In this document: one piece after another, positions 29,205 to 38,523 of the stretch | Layout of the letters: the number at the start of each line of letters is the position of its first letter | How positions within the stretch are numbered: the stretch's first letter is position 1 | NCBI RefSeq assembly: GCF_900111605.1 | Contig: NZ_FOIA01000017.1 | Location: forward strand, 1-64,000 | Direction of reading: 5' to 3' | DNA: 64,000 nucleotides | Source of the DNA: Nitrosomonas marina | Lineage (GTDB): Bacteria; Pseudomonadota; Gammaproteobacteria; Burkholderiales; Nitrosomonadaceae | The notes under the pieces: model-generated | Database searches by the model: none | What the model was told of the DNA's origin: nothing | Seen by the model: only the letters and a program-made list of their open reading frames with translations | Program-made: the position numbers and the translations under genes

Positions 29205-30962
29205 CTAAGCAGAATTCAGTTTTTGTAAAATCTGGTCGTGGCTTTCGATATAACGCTGGAATTTTTTTTCCTTGATAGCGTTTATCTGTACCAGAATCAA
29301 TGCATCCACACAATTTGAAAATTTCGGATCGATATTAAATCCCAGGAACTTGCAGCCATTGGGCCGGCACAGCTCGACATACTGTTTATATAATACAGGG
29401 ACTTTAACACCGAACACGTCCATTTTGTTCTTGAGTTGAGCATAGGCCTGCTTGTACTCGGTTTCACTGGTGATGGTGCTCAACCTGGAGAAACCGTCAG
29501 TTGTGTCAAATTGGAATGGCAGTCTCGGTTCGACGAGTGTTTTTTCGCAGCTGAAAAGTGTGCTGTAAAAATCCGCGATAATTTGTTGTGCTGGTTCAGG
29601 CCATGAATTGCTCATTGATACGGGACCAAACAGATACTGGACTTCAGGGTGCTGATGCAGATAAGCGCCGATACCATACCAGAGATAGTCGAGGCTGCGC
29701 TTTCCCTGATACCGGGGCTGAATAAAACTGCGTCCCAGTTCTATACCATTCTCGAGGTAAGGTATGAATGCTTCGTCAAATTTAAACAGACTGTTCGTGT
29801 ATAGACCTTTTTGTCCGTATTCACGCAGAATTTCACCGGCTTCGCCAATACGATAGGAGCCGATGATTTCCAATTCGTCCTCATCCCATAGAATCAGGTG
29901 ACGGTAGTAACGGTCATAGCTGTCGATGTCAAGTGCGTTTCCCGTACCTTCCTGTACCTGCCGGAAGGACAGTTCGCGTAGGCGACCGATTTCACGCATT
30001 ACGCTGGAATTCGGTATGTAATCGAACAGATAAATATGCTTGCCATCCTGGGTTTCGCCAATCAGCTGAGAAGCCTTGAGTTCTTTGCGAATAAGTTTTG
30101 TTTTTGCCGGATGCACGATATTTTCAACCGGATTGAACAGATCCTTTTTCTTCTTTTTTCCCAACAGATAAACCTGTTTGCGCATTAACTTGGCAAGCGC
30201 TTTTTTGGGGAGGTCCATAGCTGCAATGGAATTCCACGGTATGGGATTACCTATTCGAAATGATATTTCATGGTCTTTCTGATTGAACATTTCATTGACC
30301 AGCATCATCGTGCCGAGTGGCTTGTAGATACTCGATAAACCGTAAAAGAGCGTTGAATTCTTACCACCGATAAAAACCGGCAGAACGGGACTGCGCGTTT
30401 TCTTGGCCAATGCCAGAAAACCGGACTTCCATTTGCCGTCGCGGATTCCATTGGGACGAATACGCGATACTTCGCCGGTCGGAAACATGATAACGGCCTG
30501 ATCTGATTCAAGCGCTTCGACAATCTGGTCAATCTGGTCACGTGTATTCCCATACCGTGAGAGATTGTCGACAGACAGGAAAAGACTTTTCAACGGTTCA
30601 ATGCAATCCAGCAGTGTGGTTGCGACCACCCTGACGTCTGTTCTGACCTCCGACACCAGCTTGAGCAGGGCAAGTCCGTCCAGTGAACCGAGGGGATGAT
30701 TGGCAACGATCAATGTGCGGCCCTGGTCAGGGATACGAGCGCGGTCTTTATTTGAAACCTGATAGGTAAAGTTAAAATGCTCGAGTACGGCGTCGTTGAA
30801 CTCCAGTCCTTCCAGATGCTGATGCGTTTCAATAAACTCATTGATCTCATTCTGATGAAACAACTTCTTAAGGATGAATGATGCCTTTTTGATGAAAGGC
30901 CTGTCATGCTGTTCGCCCGCATGTTGTAAATAATCATTCAATAAAGCATCGACATCAAGCAT
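29205..30962 (-). CDS. Bifunctional acyltransferase, ornithine-lipid (OlsF-like) type
   Basis: A membrane-associated protein of 585 residues if started at the ATG at 30962, which has GGAG sites just upstream. An in-frame ATG at 31037 and a GTG at 31058 would add residues of doubtful coding character. The N-terminal half is a PlsC-type O-acyltransferase with TLIVANHPLGSLDG (His89, Asp95; five residues between them rather than the usual four) and FPTGEVSRIRPNG. The C-terminal half (about 330-560) is a GNAT-like OlsB/hemolysin-type N-acyltransferase domain (LILWDEDELEIIGSYRIG). This two-domain order is that of OlsF, which makes ornithine lipids under phosphate limitation in some bacteria. The match is by architecture only; other amino-acid lipids are possible. 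Confidence 0.75.
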   Translation of the reverse strand: MLDVDALLNDYLQHAGEQHDRPFIKKASFILKKLFHQNEINEFIETHQHLEGLEFNDAVLEHFNFTYQVSNKDRARIPDQGRTLIVANHPLGSLDGLALLKLVSEVRTDVRVVATTLLDCIEPLKSLFLSVDNLSRYGNTRDQIDQIVEALESDQAVIMFPTGEVSRIRPNGIRDGKWKSGFLALAKKTRSPVLPVFIGGKNSTLFYGLSSIYKPLGTMMLVNEMFNQKDHEISFRIGNPIPWNSIAAMDLPKKALAKLMRKQVYLLGKKKKKDLFNPVENIVHPAKTKLIRKELKASQLIGETQDGKHIYLFDYIPNSSVMREIGRLRELSFRQVQEGTGNALDIDSYDRYYRHLILWDEDELEIIGSYRIGEAGEILREYGQKGLYTNSLFKFDEAFIPYLENGIELGRSFIQPRYQGKRSLDYLWYGIGAYLHQHPEVQYLFGPVSMSNSWPEPAQQIIADFYSTLFSCEKTLVEPRLPFQFDTTDGFSRLSTITSETEYKQAYAQLKNKMDVFGVKVPVLYKQYVELCRPNGCKFLGFNIDPKFSNCVDALILVQINAIKEKKFQRYIESHDQILQKLNSA

Positions 30963-31215
30963 GTCTCCGTTCTCCGGCAAAATATGAATGATCGGTACAG
31001 TATAGAAAAAATATGACGATACAATGACGTTTAACATTCTTTGGTGACCTTTCAGCACAATAATGTTTTGTTCTGCATATCTACTTGGGCAACAGGCAAC
31101 ATATGATTGGTCTCTACATTATGCATACCGCAAATCGGCAGCGTGTGCTATTGGATGGGTTATGGCGGTATATATTTTGTTAATCTGCGTCGTAGAAATT
31201 GATTTATCGGTCGGC

Positions 31216-31968
31216 CTAGTGAGAATGCAGCCATGCACCGATGGCGTTCACCAGCCATTCGGGTTCGTCCAGCGGCAGATCGTGACCAGCCGTCGAATGC
31301 TGCACGTAATCGGTTTGCAATACCCGTGCCAGTCGGGCGCTGCAGTGATAGTCGACCAGGCGGTCCGCCATACTGGTGATCACGAGGACAGGCTGGTTCA
31401 GTCGCAATGGGTTGGTAAAACTGGCTGCAGCAAGACACTGATGGATTGCGTTCGACAATGACACAGGGTGCTGTTGCTGCCATCGCTGCCAGCATGACAG
31501 AAGTTTCTGGTCTCCACCATGACAATTGGATGTAAGCGCCAGAATATCAGCCTCAATGTCTATTTTTTTTTGCAGTATGGCTGTCAGAATCATCTTGGCA
31601 ACGCGCGGATAAGCCGTCCAGCGCAGGCGATGATAAAATGGTGAAAAATTTTTGAGGCTGGTGTTGATCAGGACAGCGGATCGCACTTCATCCGGATAGC
31701 GCGTCATCCAGTCAATGGCGATCATGCCGCCCATGGATATCGCGATTAATCTGAGACCCTGCTGCTGCCCTATTTGCCCGCGCAGCGCTTCGGTCATGTC
31801 AGCAATCGTTTTTGGGCTTGTCAGATGATTCAGTTTGCCGTTACCCGGTATGTCTGGCGTCAGGATGCGTGCTCGGGGGAATCTTCTTTGCAGTACATGT
31901 TTGAACTCGCCCCAGTGTCTGGCGTCACGCAACAGGCCGCGAATTAATACAAACTGTGGCGATTGCAT
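31216..31968 (-). CDS. Alpha/beta hydrolase
   Basis: A 250-residue cytoplasmic hydrolase of the alpha/beta fold. The oxyanion region is LIRGLLRDARHWGEF near the start. The nucleophile elbow is AISMGG with Ser78, so the first glycine of the usual G-x-S-x-G is replaced by alanine. A late Asp is in VITSMADRLVDYH and the catalytic His in STAGHDLPLDEPEW. The ATG shares one base with the stop of the upstream peptidase-like gene (TGATG), so the two are co-translated. The substrate is unknown; its partner suggests peptides, amino-acyl conjugates or esters. Confidence 0.82.
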   Translation of the reverse strand: MQSPQFVLIRGLLRDARHWGEFKHVLQRRFPRARILTPDIPGNGKLNHLTSPKTIADMTEALRGQIGQQQGLRLIAISMGGMIAIDWMTRYPDEVRSAVLINTSLKNFSPFYHRLRWTAYPRVAKMILTAILQKKIDIEADILALTSNCHGGDQKLLSCWQRWQQQHPVSLSNAIHQCLAAASFTNPLRLNQPVLVITSMADRLVDYHCSARLARVLQTDYVQHSTAGHDLPLDEPEWLVNAIGAWLHSH

Positions 31969-32990
31969 CAGGGATACCAGAGAGACAGCGCCAGTTTTTC
32001 CATTTCCGGTGTCTGGCTTTTATGAATCCAGTTTTGATAGGATAATGTAGCATGCAATAGAAAATCCAGCAGAATCAGGTGGCTGCGTAACACTCTTCTG
32101 AGGCGGTGCGGTTTCATCGGATGGAAAAGTCCCAACAATTGCCTGATTTGCAGTGGATTCTTGCGCACCCAGCGCCAAGAACCCATTTCCAGCGTCAGCG
32201 GCAGAAAAATATTGCCGCGCTCTAGTGATTGCAGATAAAGGAAGTCCCATAAATCGCCATGAACCAGATAATGTTGCGATTGCGGTTCAAACAGGTATTC
32301 CTGGTGCGGATAGGCATGCATAAACAGCTTGCGCAGATAGTAGATTTCCCTGATGTGCTTGATTGGTTCAAGCTTGCTGCGAGCATAAGGAAACCAGATC
32401 TGGTTGCGAAAACCGAAGCCGGAGTGACAGTCGAGTACAATACTGAACGGTGCCGGAAATACTTCCCGAATAATAAAATCACACAGTGCCTGTGCCTCCG
32501 GTTGCATGGGTTTGCCTGCTTTTCCCCGATACCATGGCAATAACGGTGATATCCTGTGTCCGCCGCCAAGCCAGATGGTTTTTTCATGGCTGTCAATCGG
32601 AGCGTTGCGCATCAGATCGACACCCTGCCCGTTGGAACGCGTATTGTTGTACATGCCGACGGGATTGATGAGCGGCAGTATATGGATACGCACTCTTTGC
32701 AAAAGATCAACCGCAACCTGATCCCAGTCGAGACGCTCGAGCAGCCCCTCCATAAAGGAGACCACAACCTGCGTACCAATGCGCTCCAACCCATGTACGC
32801 CGGCTACAAACGTGACACAAGGCACATCCTGAACCTGATTGCCGAGGGTCAGGGCATAAATCGGTAACAGATCATTCTGGCAGGGAATATGTCCGAGCAC
32901 TCTGCTGGATAAGTGTTTCTTGTCGCTCCATTTAATCAGTGTCTCAATTTGTTGCAGTTCGGGTATTTGTATGGATGTTGAGTAGGCCAT
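31968..32990 (-). CDS. M14-family zinc carboxypeptidase-like protein
   Basis: A 340-residue protein with the zinc-binding layout of M14 peptidases and succinylglutamate desuccinylase-like enzymes: His66 and Glu69 in VAGVHGLERIG, the substrate-binding VDLMRNAPID, and the third ligand His189 in LDCHSGFGFRNQ. No signal peptide is evident, so it acts in the cytoplasm. It starts with an ATG at 32990 and overlaps the downstream hydrolase. It may remove a C-terminal amino acid or an acyl group from a small conjugate; the precise substrate cannot be told. Confidence 0.82.
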   Translation of the reverse strand: MAYSTSIQIPELQQIETLIKWSDKKHLSSRVLGHIPCQNDLLPIYALTLGNQVQDVPCVTFVAGVHGLERIGTQVVVSFMEGLLERLDWDQVAVDLLQRVRIHILPLINPVGMYNNTRSNGQGVDLMRNAPIDSHEKTIWLGGGHRISPLLPWYRGKAGKPMQPEAQALCDFIIREVFPAPFSIVLDCHSGFGFRNQIWFPYARSKLEPIKHIREIYYLRKLFMHAYPHQEYLFEPQSQHYLVHGDLWDFLYLQSLERGNIFLPLTLEMGSWRWVRKNPLQIRQLLGLFHPMKPHRLRRVLRSHLILLDFLLHATLSYQNWIHKSQTPEMEKLALSLWYP

Positions 32991-33498
32991 GCTGTGATTA
33001 AATTATATTTGTTGTAGCGCGCGCTTGAATGGCCAACATAGTTTTGTCGATAAAAATATCTATTCTCTTACCATATTCGGATTTTCAGATAGTGCTCTTG
33101 AGTGGATGCGCTCGACTGCATACTCACGGCAGAACATACAACATCGGGTAACTGTGACTCTGCCATCATACCATTCGTTCAAGCCAACTTCATTTTTAAT
33201 AAAAATGTAACTGGATTTTAATAATTGTTGGATTACCAGATTTGGGTGAAAGAGCGAATACCTCCAAAACAACGTAAGCTCGCGGGTGTAGCAACGGGTA
33301 ATTCGGTTCCTCGTATCGGGTGTAGCGTGCAATCGCATTTCTGTTCGATTGCTACAAGGAACCCAGTCAACCATAAGTCTTTAGCGTAATAATACATCTG
33401 AGGCCCGGAATTTTTATTTCAGGCATAACGGTTTATAATTTTCGGGCATTGATGTAGGAAAATAATAGACCGAGAAATATTACTGCTTTACTTAGCTT
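32991..33498. other. Gene-free divergent region of about 510 bp with an inverted repeat
   Basis: It separates the divergent peptidase-like gene and the Crp/Fnr gene and must hold both promoters. GGTTCCT (33305-33311) pairs with AGGAACC (33357-33363), enclosing CAATCG (33330-33335) and CGATTG (33346-33351), extended by GTAG (33322-33325) and CTAC (33352-33355). The structure could be a leader hairpin or small RNA; no T-run follows it. Confidence 0.45.
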
Positions 33499-34200
33499 AT
33501 GCCATCCAACCGTTGCAGCGATACACTGTCCCAGTCCCTGAATTCAGTCTTCGAACAGAATCTCGATGAATGGAAAAAAATCTACCCCGGTATTCGGGAA
33601 GTTGAAATTCCCGATAAGTATTTTCTTTACCGGCAGGGAGATCGCGACACAGATTTTTTCTGGATACGAAAAGGTATTGTCAAATTATCGTATCTGACAA
33701 AACAGGGTAACGAACTGACGCTTGCGTTGCTCAGGCAGGGTGATATCATCGGCCGCCTGCAACACGATGCTGACGAGTTGATGGCCGAGGAAAGTGCGCA
33801 AGCACTGGGAGACGTGACCTGCTGCTGTATCGGACGTAGGGATTTCAGACAACTCATTATCGATCGACCGAATCTGTCATTGCTGGTTTTCGAATCGATT
33901 TATGCCCGGCAACGCCGGATCGAACACAAATTACGCATGATTCTGACACAGTCTGTCGAGCGGCGAGTGGTTGCAACGCTGCTGGATCTGGCGCAGCTTT
34001 TCAGCACGCGTTGTACACACGGTTTTTCTCTGGAGGTTTTTCTGACCCAGCAGGAGCTGGCTGACCTCGTTGGTGCCAGCCGTTCTGTAGTCAGTACAAT
34101 CATGAACGATTTCAGGAATCGTGGTCTGCTTGATTATACCCGGGAGCAGATCTGCATTAATGACAGCGCCTTTGCCGGCGATTTCTTCGACAACGACTGA
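33499..34200 (+). CDS. Crp/Fnr family transcriptional regulator
   Basis: A 233-residue DNA-binding regulator. Residues 30-130 form the cyclic-nucleotide-binding-type beta-barrel (YFLYRQGDRDTDFFWIRKG, LLRQGDIIGRL). The long dimer helix follows, then a winged helix-turn-helix with LTQQELADLVGASRSVVSTI at about 182-201. The N-terminal cysteine cluster of oxygen-sensing Fnr is absent, and residues of the cAMP pocket are not convincingly conserved, so the effector is unknown. The ATG at 33499 lacks a good Shine-Dalgarno. It stands alone; its targets may be neighbouring genes, but no matching operator was found. Confidence 0.9.
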   Translation: MPSNRCSDTLSQSLNSVFEQNLDEWKKIYPGIREVEIPDKYFLYRQGDRDTDFFWIRKGIVKLSYLTKQGNELTLALLRQGDIIGRLQHDADELMAEESAQALGDVTCCCIGRRDFRQLIIDRPNLSLLVFESIYARQRRIEHKLRMILTQSVERRVVATLLDLAQLFSTRCTHGFSLEVFLTQQELADLVGASRSVVSTIMNDFRNRGLLDYTREQICINDSAFAGDFFDND

Positions 34201-34675
34201 TTTTTTTCGTCAGAGTTCGCCAGAATCAGACAGCATTCTGTCCGCTTTCTAGCATCTTGTCGTTTTCATCCCACCGCTGGCAAAGGTGGGATTCAATCAA
34301 GGTAATATTCGCACGAAATCATGGTTATCTGGGTTTTCAGATCGTTGGCATTTTTTTCTGGCACCCGTCTTGCCCGGTCTCAATCGACTTCCACCATGCC
34401 AGGCAACCTGGCGCATATAAAGGTCAGGATTTGAAATAATTCAAGTAATTCGCAATTCACAATTCGCAATTCGCAATTCGCAACAAACTGGCCAACGATT
34501 CACCCCAAAGTCATCAAAGTTTCATACAATAGGCATAAAACAGAAATATTCACTCGTTAGCATGGGAAACTGCCCGGGTTTGACGATGGAGTGCTAACAC
34601 ACCATCTGTCGAGAGATTGCGTCAATCGCCCCGGTGCATCCAATCAATACAGCATCATTACCAGAGGAGTGAATC
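34201..34675. other. Gene-free stretch of about 475 bp
   Basis: It holds a short hairpin (CCCACC 34270-34275 with GGTGGG 34285-34290, no T-run) and a heptanucleotide repeat array at 34447-34481. The Shine-Dalgarno for the downstream phosphodiesterase is AGAGGAG near 34663-34669. Any promoter for that gene must lie here, but none was assignable. Confidence 0.5.
34447..34481. repeat. Heptanucleotide tandem repeat (AATTCGC x5)
   Basis: Five adjacent 7-bp units AATTCGC, the second carrying one change (AATTCAC). It sits 195 bp upstream of the glycerophosphodiesterase start. Such arrays change length by slippage and could alter promoter spacing. Confidence 0.85.
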
Positions 34676-35980
34676 ATGAAACGCATAATCCTGACGGGTG
34701 CTGCCGCACTTGTTCTGGCGTTGTCAGCCGTAAGCCTGGCCGACGATGACAATGAATCCGAGAAGCACTACAAAAAGGGCCGTGGGCAAGAAGTTCAGTT
34801 GGGGCCGCGTCCGTTTTTTCTCGTCGAGGACATGGATCCGGGTCAACTGAAATCCAGGCTGGAGCGCTGTTCATCCGGTCCGTTCAAACGCGCTGATTTT
34901 TCCATTGGCCACCGAGGCGCACCGATGCAGTTTCCCGAGCATACGCTGGAATCGTATCAGGCCGCTGCAAAAATGGGGGCGGGCATCGTTGAGTGCGATG
35001 TAACGTTTACGCAGGATAAGGAGCTGGTTTGCCGCCATTCGCAGTGCGATCTGCATACCACTACCAATATTCTGGAAACGCCATTGGCTGAGAAATGTTC
35101 CGAATCTTTCCAGCCCGCAGTTCTTGATGAGAACGGAAATCTGGTGACACCTGCCAGTGCACGTTGCTGCACCAGTGATATTACACTGGCGGAATTCAAA
35201 ACCCTGAAAGGAAAAATGGACGCTTCCAACCCGCGCGCGACAAGCGTGGCTGACTATATGAAAGGTACGGCTGACTGGAGAACAGACCTGTACGCCACAC
35301 GAGGCACCCTGTTGACCCACAAGGAAAGTATAGCTTTGTTCCAGAAACTGGGGGTCAAAATGACGCCTGAACTGAAATCTCCGAGCGTTCCGATGCCATT
35401 TGACGGCTTCTCTCAGGAAGATTACGCCCGGAAAATGATCGATGAGTACAAGGAGGCAAGGGTGCGCGCTTCCAAAGTATGGGCACAGTCTTTCAACCTT
35501 GGTGATGTAATGTACTGGATTCGGAACGAGCCGGATTTTGGCAAACAGGCTGTTTATCTGGATGGTCGCTATGATGATCCTGCTTTCGACCACCGCAATC
35601 CAGCGACCTGGTCGCCCCCTATGGAACAACTGGTGGCTGATGGCGTGCAGATCATAGCACCACCGATGTGGATGCTGCTGGAAATTGAGAATGGCGAAAC
35701 GGTGCCATCCCGTTATGCCGAAGAAGCGAAAGATGCAGGCCTGGATATCATTGCCTGGACTTTTGAACGCGACGGCCCGCTCAATAATGGCGGGGGCTGG
35801 TATTTTCAGACATTGAACGGGCAAAATCCGAACCCGTTGGAGCCTGACAGTGTTATCAACAACGATGGCGATATGTTCGATGCGCTGCATGTGCTGGCAA
35901 ACAAGGTCGGTATTCTCGGCATTTTCTCCGACTGGCCTGCAACTGTAACTTACTATGCCAATTGCATGAATCTGAAATAA
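34676..35980 (+). CDS. Secreted glycerophosphodiester phosphodiesterase
   Basis: It hydrolyses glycerophosphodiesters (deacylated phospholipids) to an alcohol and glycerol-3-phosphate. Residues 1-22 are a signal peptide ending SLA. The GDPD core starts with [19 protein letters not shown] (catalytic His and Arg, Glu), followed by [20 protein letters not shown] with the metal-binding Glu/Asp and second catalytic His. MTPELKSP and [10 protein letters not shown] give the later barrel strands. The length of 434 residues is longer than cytoplasmic UgpQ and like periplasmic GlpQ. A Shine-Dalgarno AGAGGAG precedes the ATG. It is followed by a terminator and then by a secreted phosphatase, suggesting phosphorus scavenging. 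Confidence 0.93.
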   Translation: MKRIILTGAAALVLALSAVSLADDDNESEKHYKKGRGQEVQLGPRPFFLVEDMDPGQLKSRLERCSSGPFKRADFSIGHRGAPMQFPEHTLESYQAAAKMGAGIVECDVTFTQDKELVCRHSQCDLHTTTNILETPLAEKCSESFQPAVLDENGNLVTPASARCCTSDITLAEFKTLKGKMDASNPRATSVADYMKGTADWRTDLYATRGTLLTHKESIALFQKLGVKMTPELKSPSVPMPFDGFSQEDYARKMIDEYKEARVRASKVWAQSFNLGDVMYWIRNEPDFGKQAVYLDGRYDDPAFDHRNPATWSPPMEQLVADGVQIIAPPMWMLLEIENGETVPSRYAEEAKDAGLDIIAWTFERDGPLNNGGGWYFQTLNGQNPNPLEPDSVINNDGDMFDALHVLANKVGILGIFSDWPATVTYYANCMNLK

Positions 35981-35990
35981 TATTGAATAG

Positions 35991-36031
35991 ACGGGGCAGG
36001 GTGGTTTTATCGGCTCTGCCCCCGGTTTTTT
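35991..36031 (+). terminator. Rho-independent terminator after the phosphodiesterase gene
   Basis: GGGGCAG (35993-35999) pairs with CTGCCCC (36016-36022), followed by CGG and a run of six T at 36026-36031. It lies 10 bp after the stop codon and separates this gene from the phosphatase gene that begins at 36059. Confidence 0.8.
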
Positions 36032-36058
36032 CATTGCCGGGATCAATTAAAAGCGACG

Positions 36059-37150
36059 ATGTTTAGGGAGTACAAATTTTTTTTCAGGTGTTTGTACCAG
36101 GTTTTCAGTGCCGGCATGTTGTCCGGTTTATTTGTTTTCGCAACTATTGTGTTGGCTGACGGGAGTAATGAACCGGCCATTATTCAAAGTGACAAACCGT
36201 TTGCTTTTGCCGTAATTGGAGACGGTCCTTATGGCGACGACAAGCAAGCTGCTTTTGACAGAATGATCGATGCGATCAACCATGACCGCGCAGTCAGGTT
36301 CGTCATTCATGTTGGTGACATCAAGAGTGGTGGCACTGAATGTACGAATGAACGTTTGCAACGCAGATTTGATCAGTTGCAAAAAATCCGCACGGCGCTG
36401 ATTTATACACCCGGCGATAACGAATGGGCGGATTGCCACCGAGTCAGTAACGGTAGCTGGAATCCGCTTCAGCGGCTGGCTTTTCTTCGGCAGCTGTTTT
36501 TTCCGAATCCGGGTATGACCACGGGGCAGAAACCGCGTCGGATTCAAACGCAATCGGCGTTGACCGGTTACGAAAAATACGTTGAAAATGGAATGTTCAT
36601 GACCAACCAAATTGTTGTTTCAACGATACATGTGGTCGGGAGCAATAACAATCTGCATCCGTGGTCGGGTATCGATCCGGCAGACAGCTTTGAAAATCCC
36701 AGAGAAGATCGAATACAGGAATTCATCGAGCGTAGTGCCGCCGCGATTGCCTGGTTGGAAGAGACATTCAGAAAGGCAACGAATAGTAAAGCTGCCGGTA
36801 TTTTTATTGCAATCCATGCAGATCCGAAATTCGAGCTGCCATTTCGCGACAGTAATCGCGCCGGCTATAATCCGTTTATCGAGAAGTTGCTTGCGCTCAG
36901 TCTGGACTACGACAAACCGGTTGTGCTTGGCCATGGTGATTCGCATCTTTTCCGTGTGGACCGGCCGCGTCTAGTACCGTGGTATGCAAATGCCGATGCA
37001 ACGGGTCCGAATGACAATGTACAGGTACCCAAGCTGACACGTATGGGAGTATTTGGCGATTCAGAATTGCATTGGATCAAGGTAACAGCAGACCCACGCT
37101 CAGATGAAGTATTTATTTTTTCGCCACAACTGGTTCGTGGAAACTTTTAA
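36059..37150 (+). CDS. Exported metallophosphoesterase
   Basis: A 363-residue calcineurin-like phosphoesterase. A hydrophobic N-terminal segment (about 15-34, ending VLA) indicates export. The metal-binding motifs are present in order: AVIGDGPYGDD (D-x-H replaced by D-x-P-Y), FVIHVGDIKSGG, TPGDNEWADCH (GDNEW instead of GNHE), then IAIHADP and LGHGDSHLF. This variant motif set is seen in a secreted subgroup of the family. It sits behind the phosphodiesterase and could finish phosphate release from its products, though a terminator lies between them. The ATG at 36059 has no strong Shine-Dalgarno. Confidence 0.85.
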   Translation: MFREYKFFFRCLYQVFSAGMLSGLFVFATIVLADGSNEPAIIQSDKPFAFAVIGDGPYGDDKQAAFDRMIDAINHDRAVRFVIHVGDIKSGGTECTNERLQRRFDQLQKIRTALIYTPGDNEWADCHRVSNGSWNPLQRLAFLRQLFFPNPGMTTGQKPRRIQTQSALTGYEKYVENGMFMTNQIVVSTIHVVGSNNNLHPWSGIDPADSFENPREDRIQEFIERSAAAIAWLEETFRKATNSKAAGIFIAIHADPKFELPFRDSNRAGYNPFIEKLLALSLDYDKPVVLGHGDSHLFRVDRPRLVPWYANADATGPNDNVQVPKLTRMGVFGDSELHWIKVTADPRSDEVFIFSPQLVRGNF

Positions 37151-37638
37151 CAAGATACCTTAGAAATTTTTTCTTCATTTTGTTGTAATATTTGCTTGCT
37201 AATATCTACACGGGTGTTCCTGATAAGGCAGATACTGACAACTTCCCCGGAGGCAGCTGCCTTATTTTTTTATGCCCGTTTCATACTCTTTTTCACTCAC
37301 TTTTTCATTCATTTGAGTGCAAAGCGGCCAGTTGAATCCCAACTGCTTCTCATGAACTGGCCGCTTTGTTTTTTTCTGTTTCGAGTGGTCATGCGGCCGG
37401 CTGTAGGGTATATGACCGTCTTGGATGGTTCGCTAACTCAACGATGTGTCCGTCTGTCAGTCTGTATGATGCAGTTGTGGAAATTGACACCGACTGGCAT
37501 CGATCCGGGACACAATAACAAGTCCGGGTCAATATTACAATTTAATAAAATATTCATGAATTCTTAACAAAATTTTCAAAATAGATTCATGAAGCTTCTA
37601 TAAGCTGATTTACATAATCAATCAACTCAAAACGGATT
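37151..37638. other. Gene-free stretch of about 490 bp with a terminator
   Basis: The only clear element is the strong hairpin at 37321-37376. The AT-rich last 120 bp before 37639 should contain the promoter of the LpxH-like gene; no certain hexamers were found. A 123-codon open frame here runs through the terminator and has no known similarity. Confidence 0.5.
37321..37376 (+). terminator. Strong Rho-independent terminator
   Basis: Perfect 13-bp arms AAAGCGGCCAGTT (37321-37333) and AACTGGCCGCTTT (37355-37367), then G and a run of T. It is 170 bp downstream of the phosphatase gene. Confidence 0.88.
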
Positions 37639-38442
37639 ATGGCTAAGAGTAGAGCACCGATCAAAGTTAGAAGTGTCTGGATTTCTGACGTTCATCTTGG
37701 ATTTCGTGGTTGTCAGGCTGAAGCGCTGCTTCATTTCCTGCATTCTGTCGAGACCGATTATCTGTTTCTGGTTGGCGATATCGTGGATTTTTGGAGTATC
37801 AAAAAAAGTCCGTACTGGCCTCAGGAACATACCAATGTAATTCGTTCGATACTGGGAAAAGCCAAGCATGGCACCAAAGTGATTTATGTGCCCGGCAATC
37901 ATGATGAAGCGTTGCGCGATTGCGCTGGCCATGTATTTGGTAATCTGGAAATACATCTCGACTATGTTCATACCACAACTGATGGAAGGAAACTGCTGAT
38001 CATGCATGGTGACGAGTTTGACGTGATTGTCAAGCACAGCCGCTTGATTGCTAAGCTTGGTAATGCTGCTTATGACTTTTTGCTGTGGCTTAATCGCTAT
38101 GTCAATGGCATGCGTAAATTTTTTGGGTATTCCTACTGGTCGCTGGCAGCCTACCTGAAGTTAAAGGTCAAGAACGCCGTCAGCTTTATCAGCAGTTTTG
38201 AAAACGCGTTGGCGAGAATGGCCAAAGATCGCGGTGTTGACGGTGTCGTGTGTGGCCATATTCATCATGCCGAAATCAGAGAGATCGATTCGATCCTGTA
38301 TTGTAATGACGGTGACTGGGTAGAAAGCTGCACCACACTGTTTGAGCACCAGGATGGATCACTTGAACTGATAAACTGGACAGACAAATTCGAACAACAT
38401 AAAAATGTAGAAGGCATGATCGCAGCAAAAAAAGCGGCATGA
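37639..38442 (+). CDS. LpxH-like UDP-2,3-diacylglucosamine diphosphatase family protein
   Basis: A 267-residue metallophosphoesterase. Motifs in order: WISDVHLGFRG, FLVGDIVDFW, VPGNHDEALRD, IMHGDEFD and VCGHIHHAEIRE, all metal ligands intact. The family closest by look is LpxH and its paralogs, which cleave the pyrophosphate of UDP-diacylglucosamine in lipid A synthesis at the inner membrane face. Standard LpxH is about 240 residues, and many bacteria carry this longer paralog (often near lipid glycosyltransferases) with unproven substrate. The downstream patatin, small membrane protein and glycosyltransferase support a lipid role. Confidence 0.8.
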   Translation: MAKSRAPIKVRSVWISDVHLGFRGCQAEALLHFLHSVETDYLFLVGDIVDFWSIKKSPYWPQEHTNVIRSILGKAKHGTKVIYVPGNHDEALRDCAGHVFGNLEIHLDYVHTTTDGRKLLIMHGDEFDVIVKHSRLIAKLGNAAYDFLLWLNRYVNGMRKFFGYSYWSLAAYLKLKVKNAVSFISSFENALARMAKDRGVDGVVCGHIHHAEIREIDSILYCNDGDWVESCTTLFEHQDGSLELINWTDKFEQHKNVEGMIAAKKAA

Positions 38443-38523
38443 TTTGTGTTGCAGAATGAGACCCGAACCGGCGCAGCACTTTAACCTACGGTCAGTTTTC
38501 TGGTCGATATTCGGAGATATTCC

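Noticed and set aside
34270..34290. CCCACC/GGTGGG hairpin after the Crp/Fnr gene as terminator
   Set aside because: The stem is short and no T-run follows, so termination is not supported.
37196..37567. 123-codon plus-strand open frame
   Set aside because: It passes through a strong terminator hairpin and has no recognisable domain or good start.
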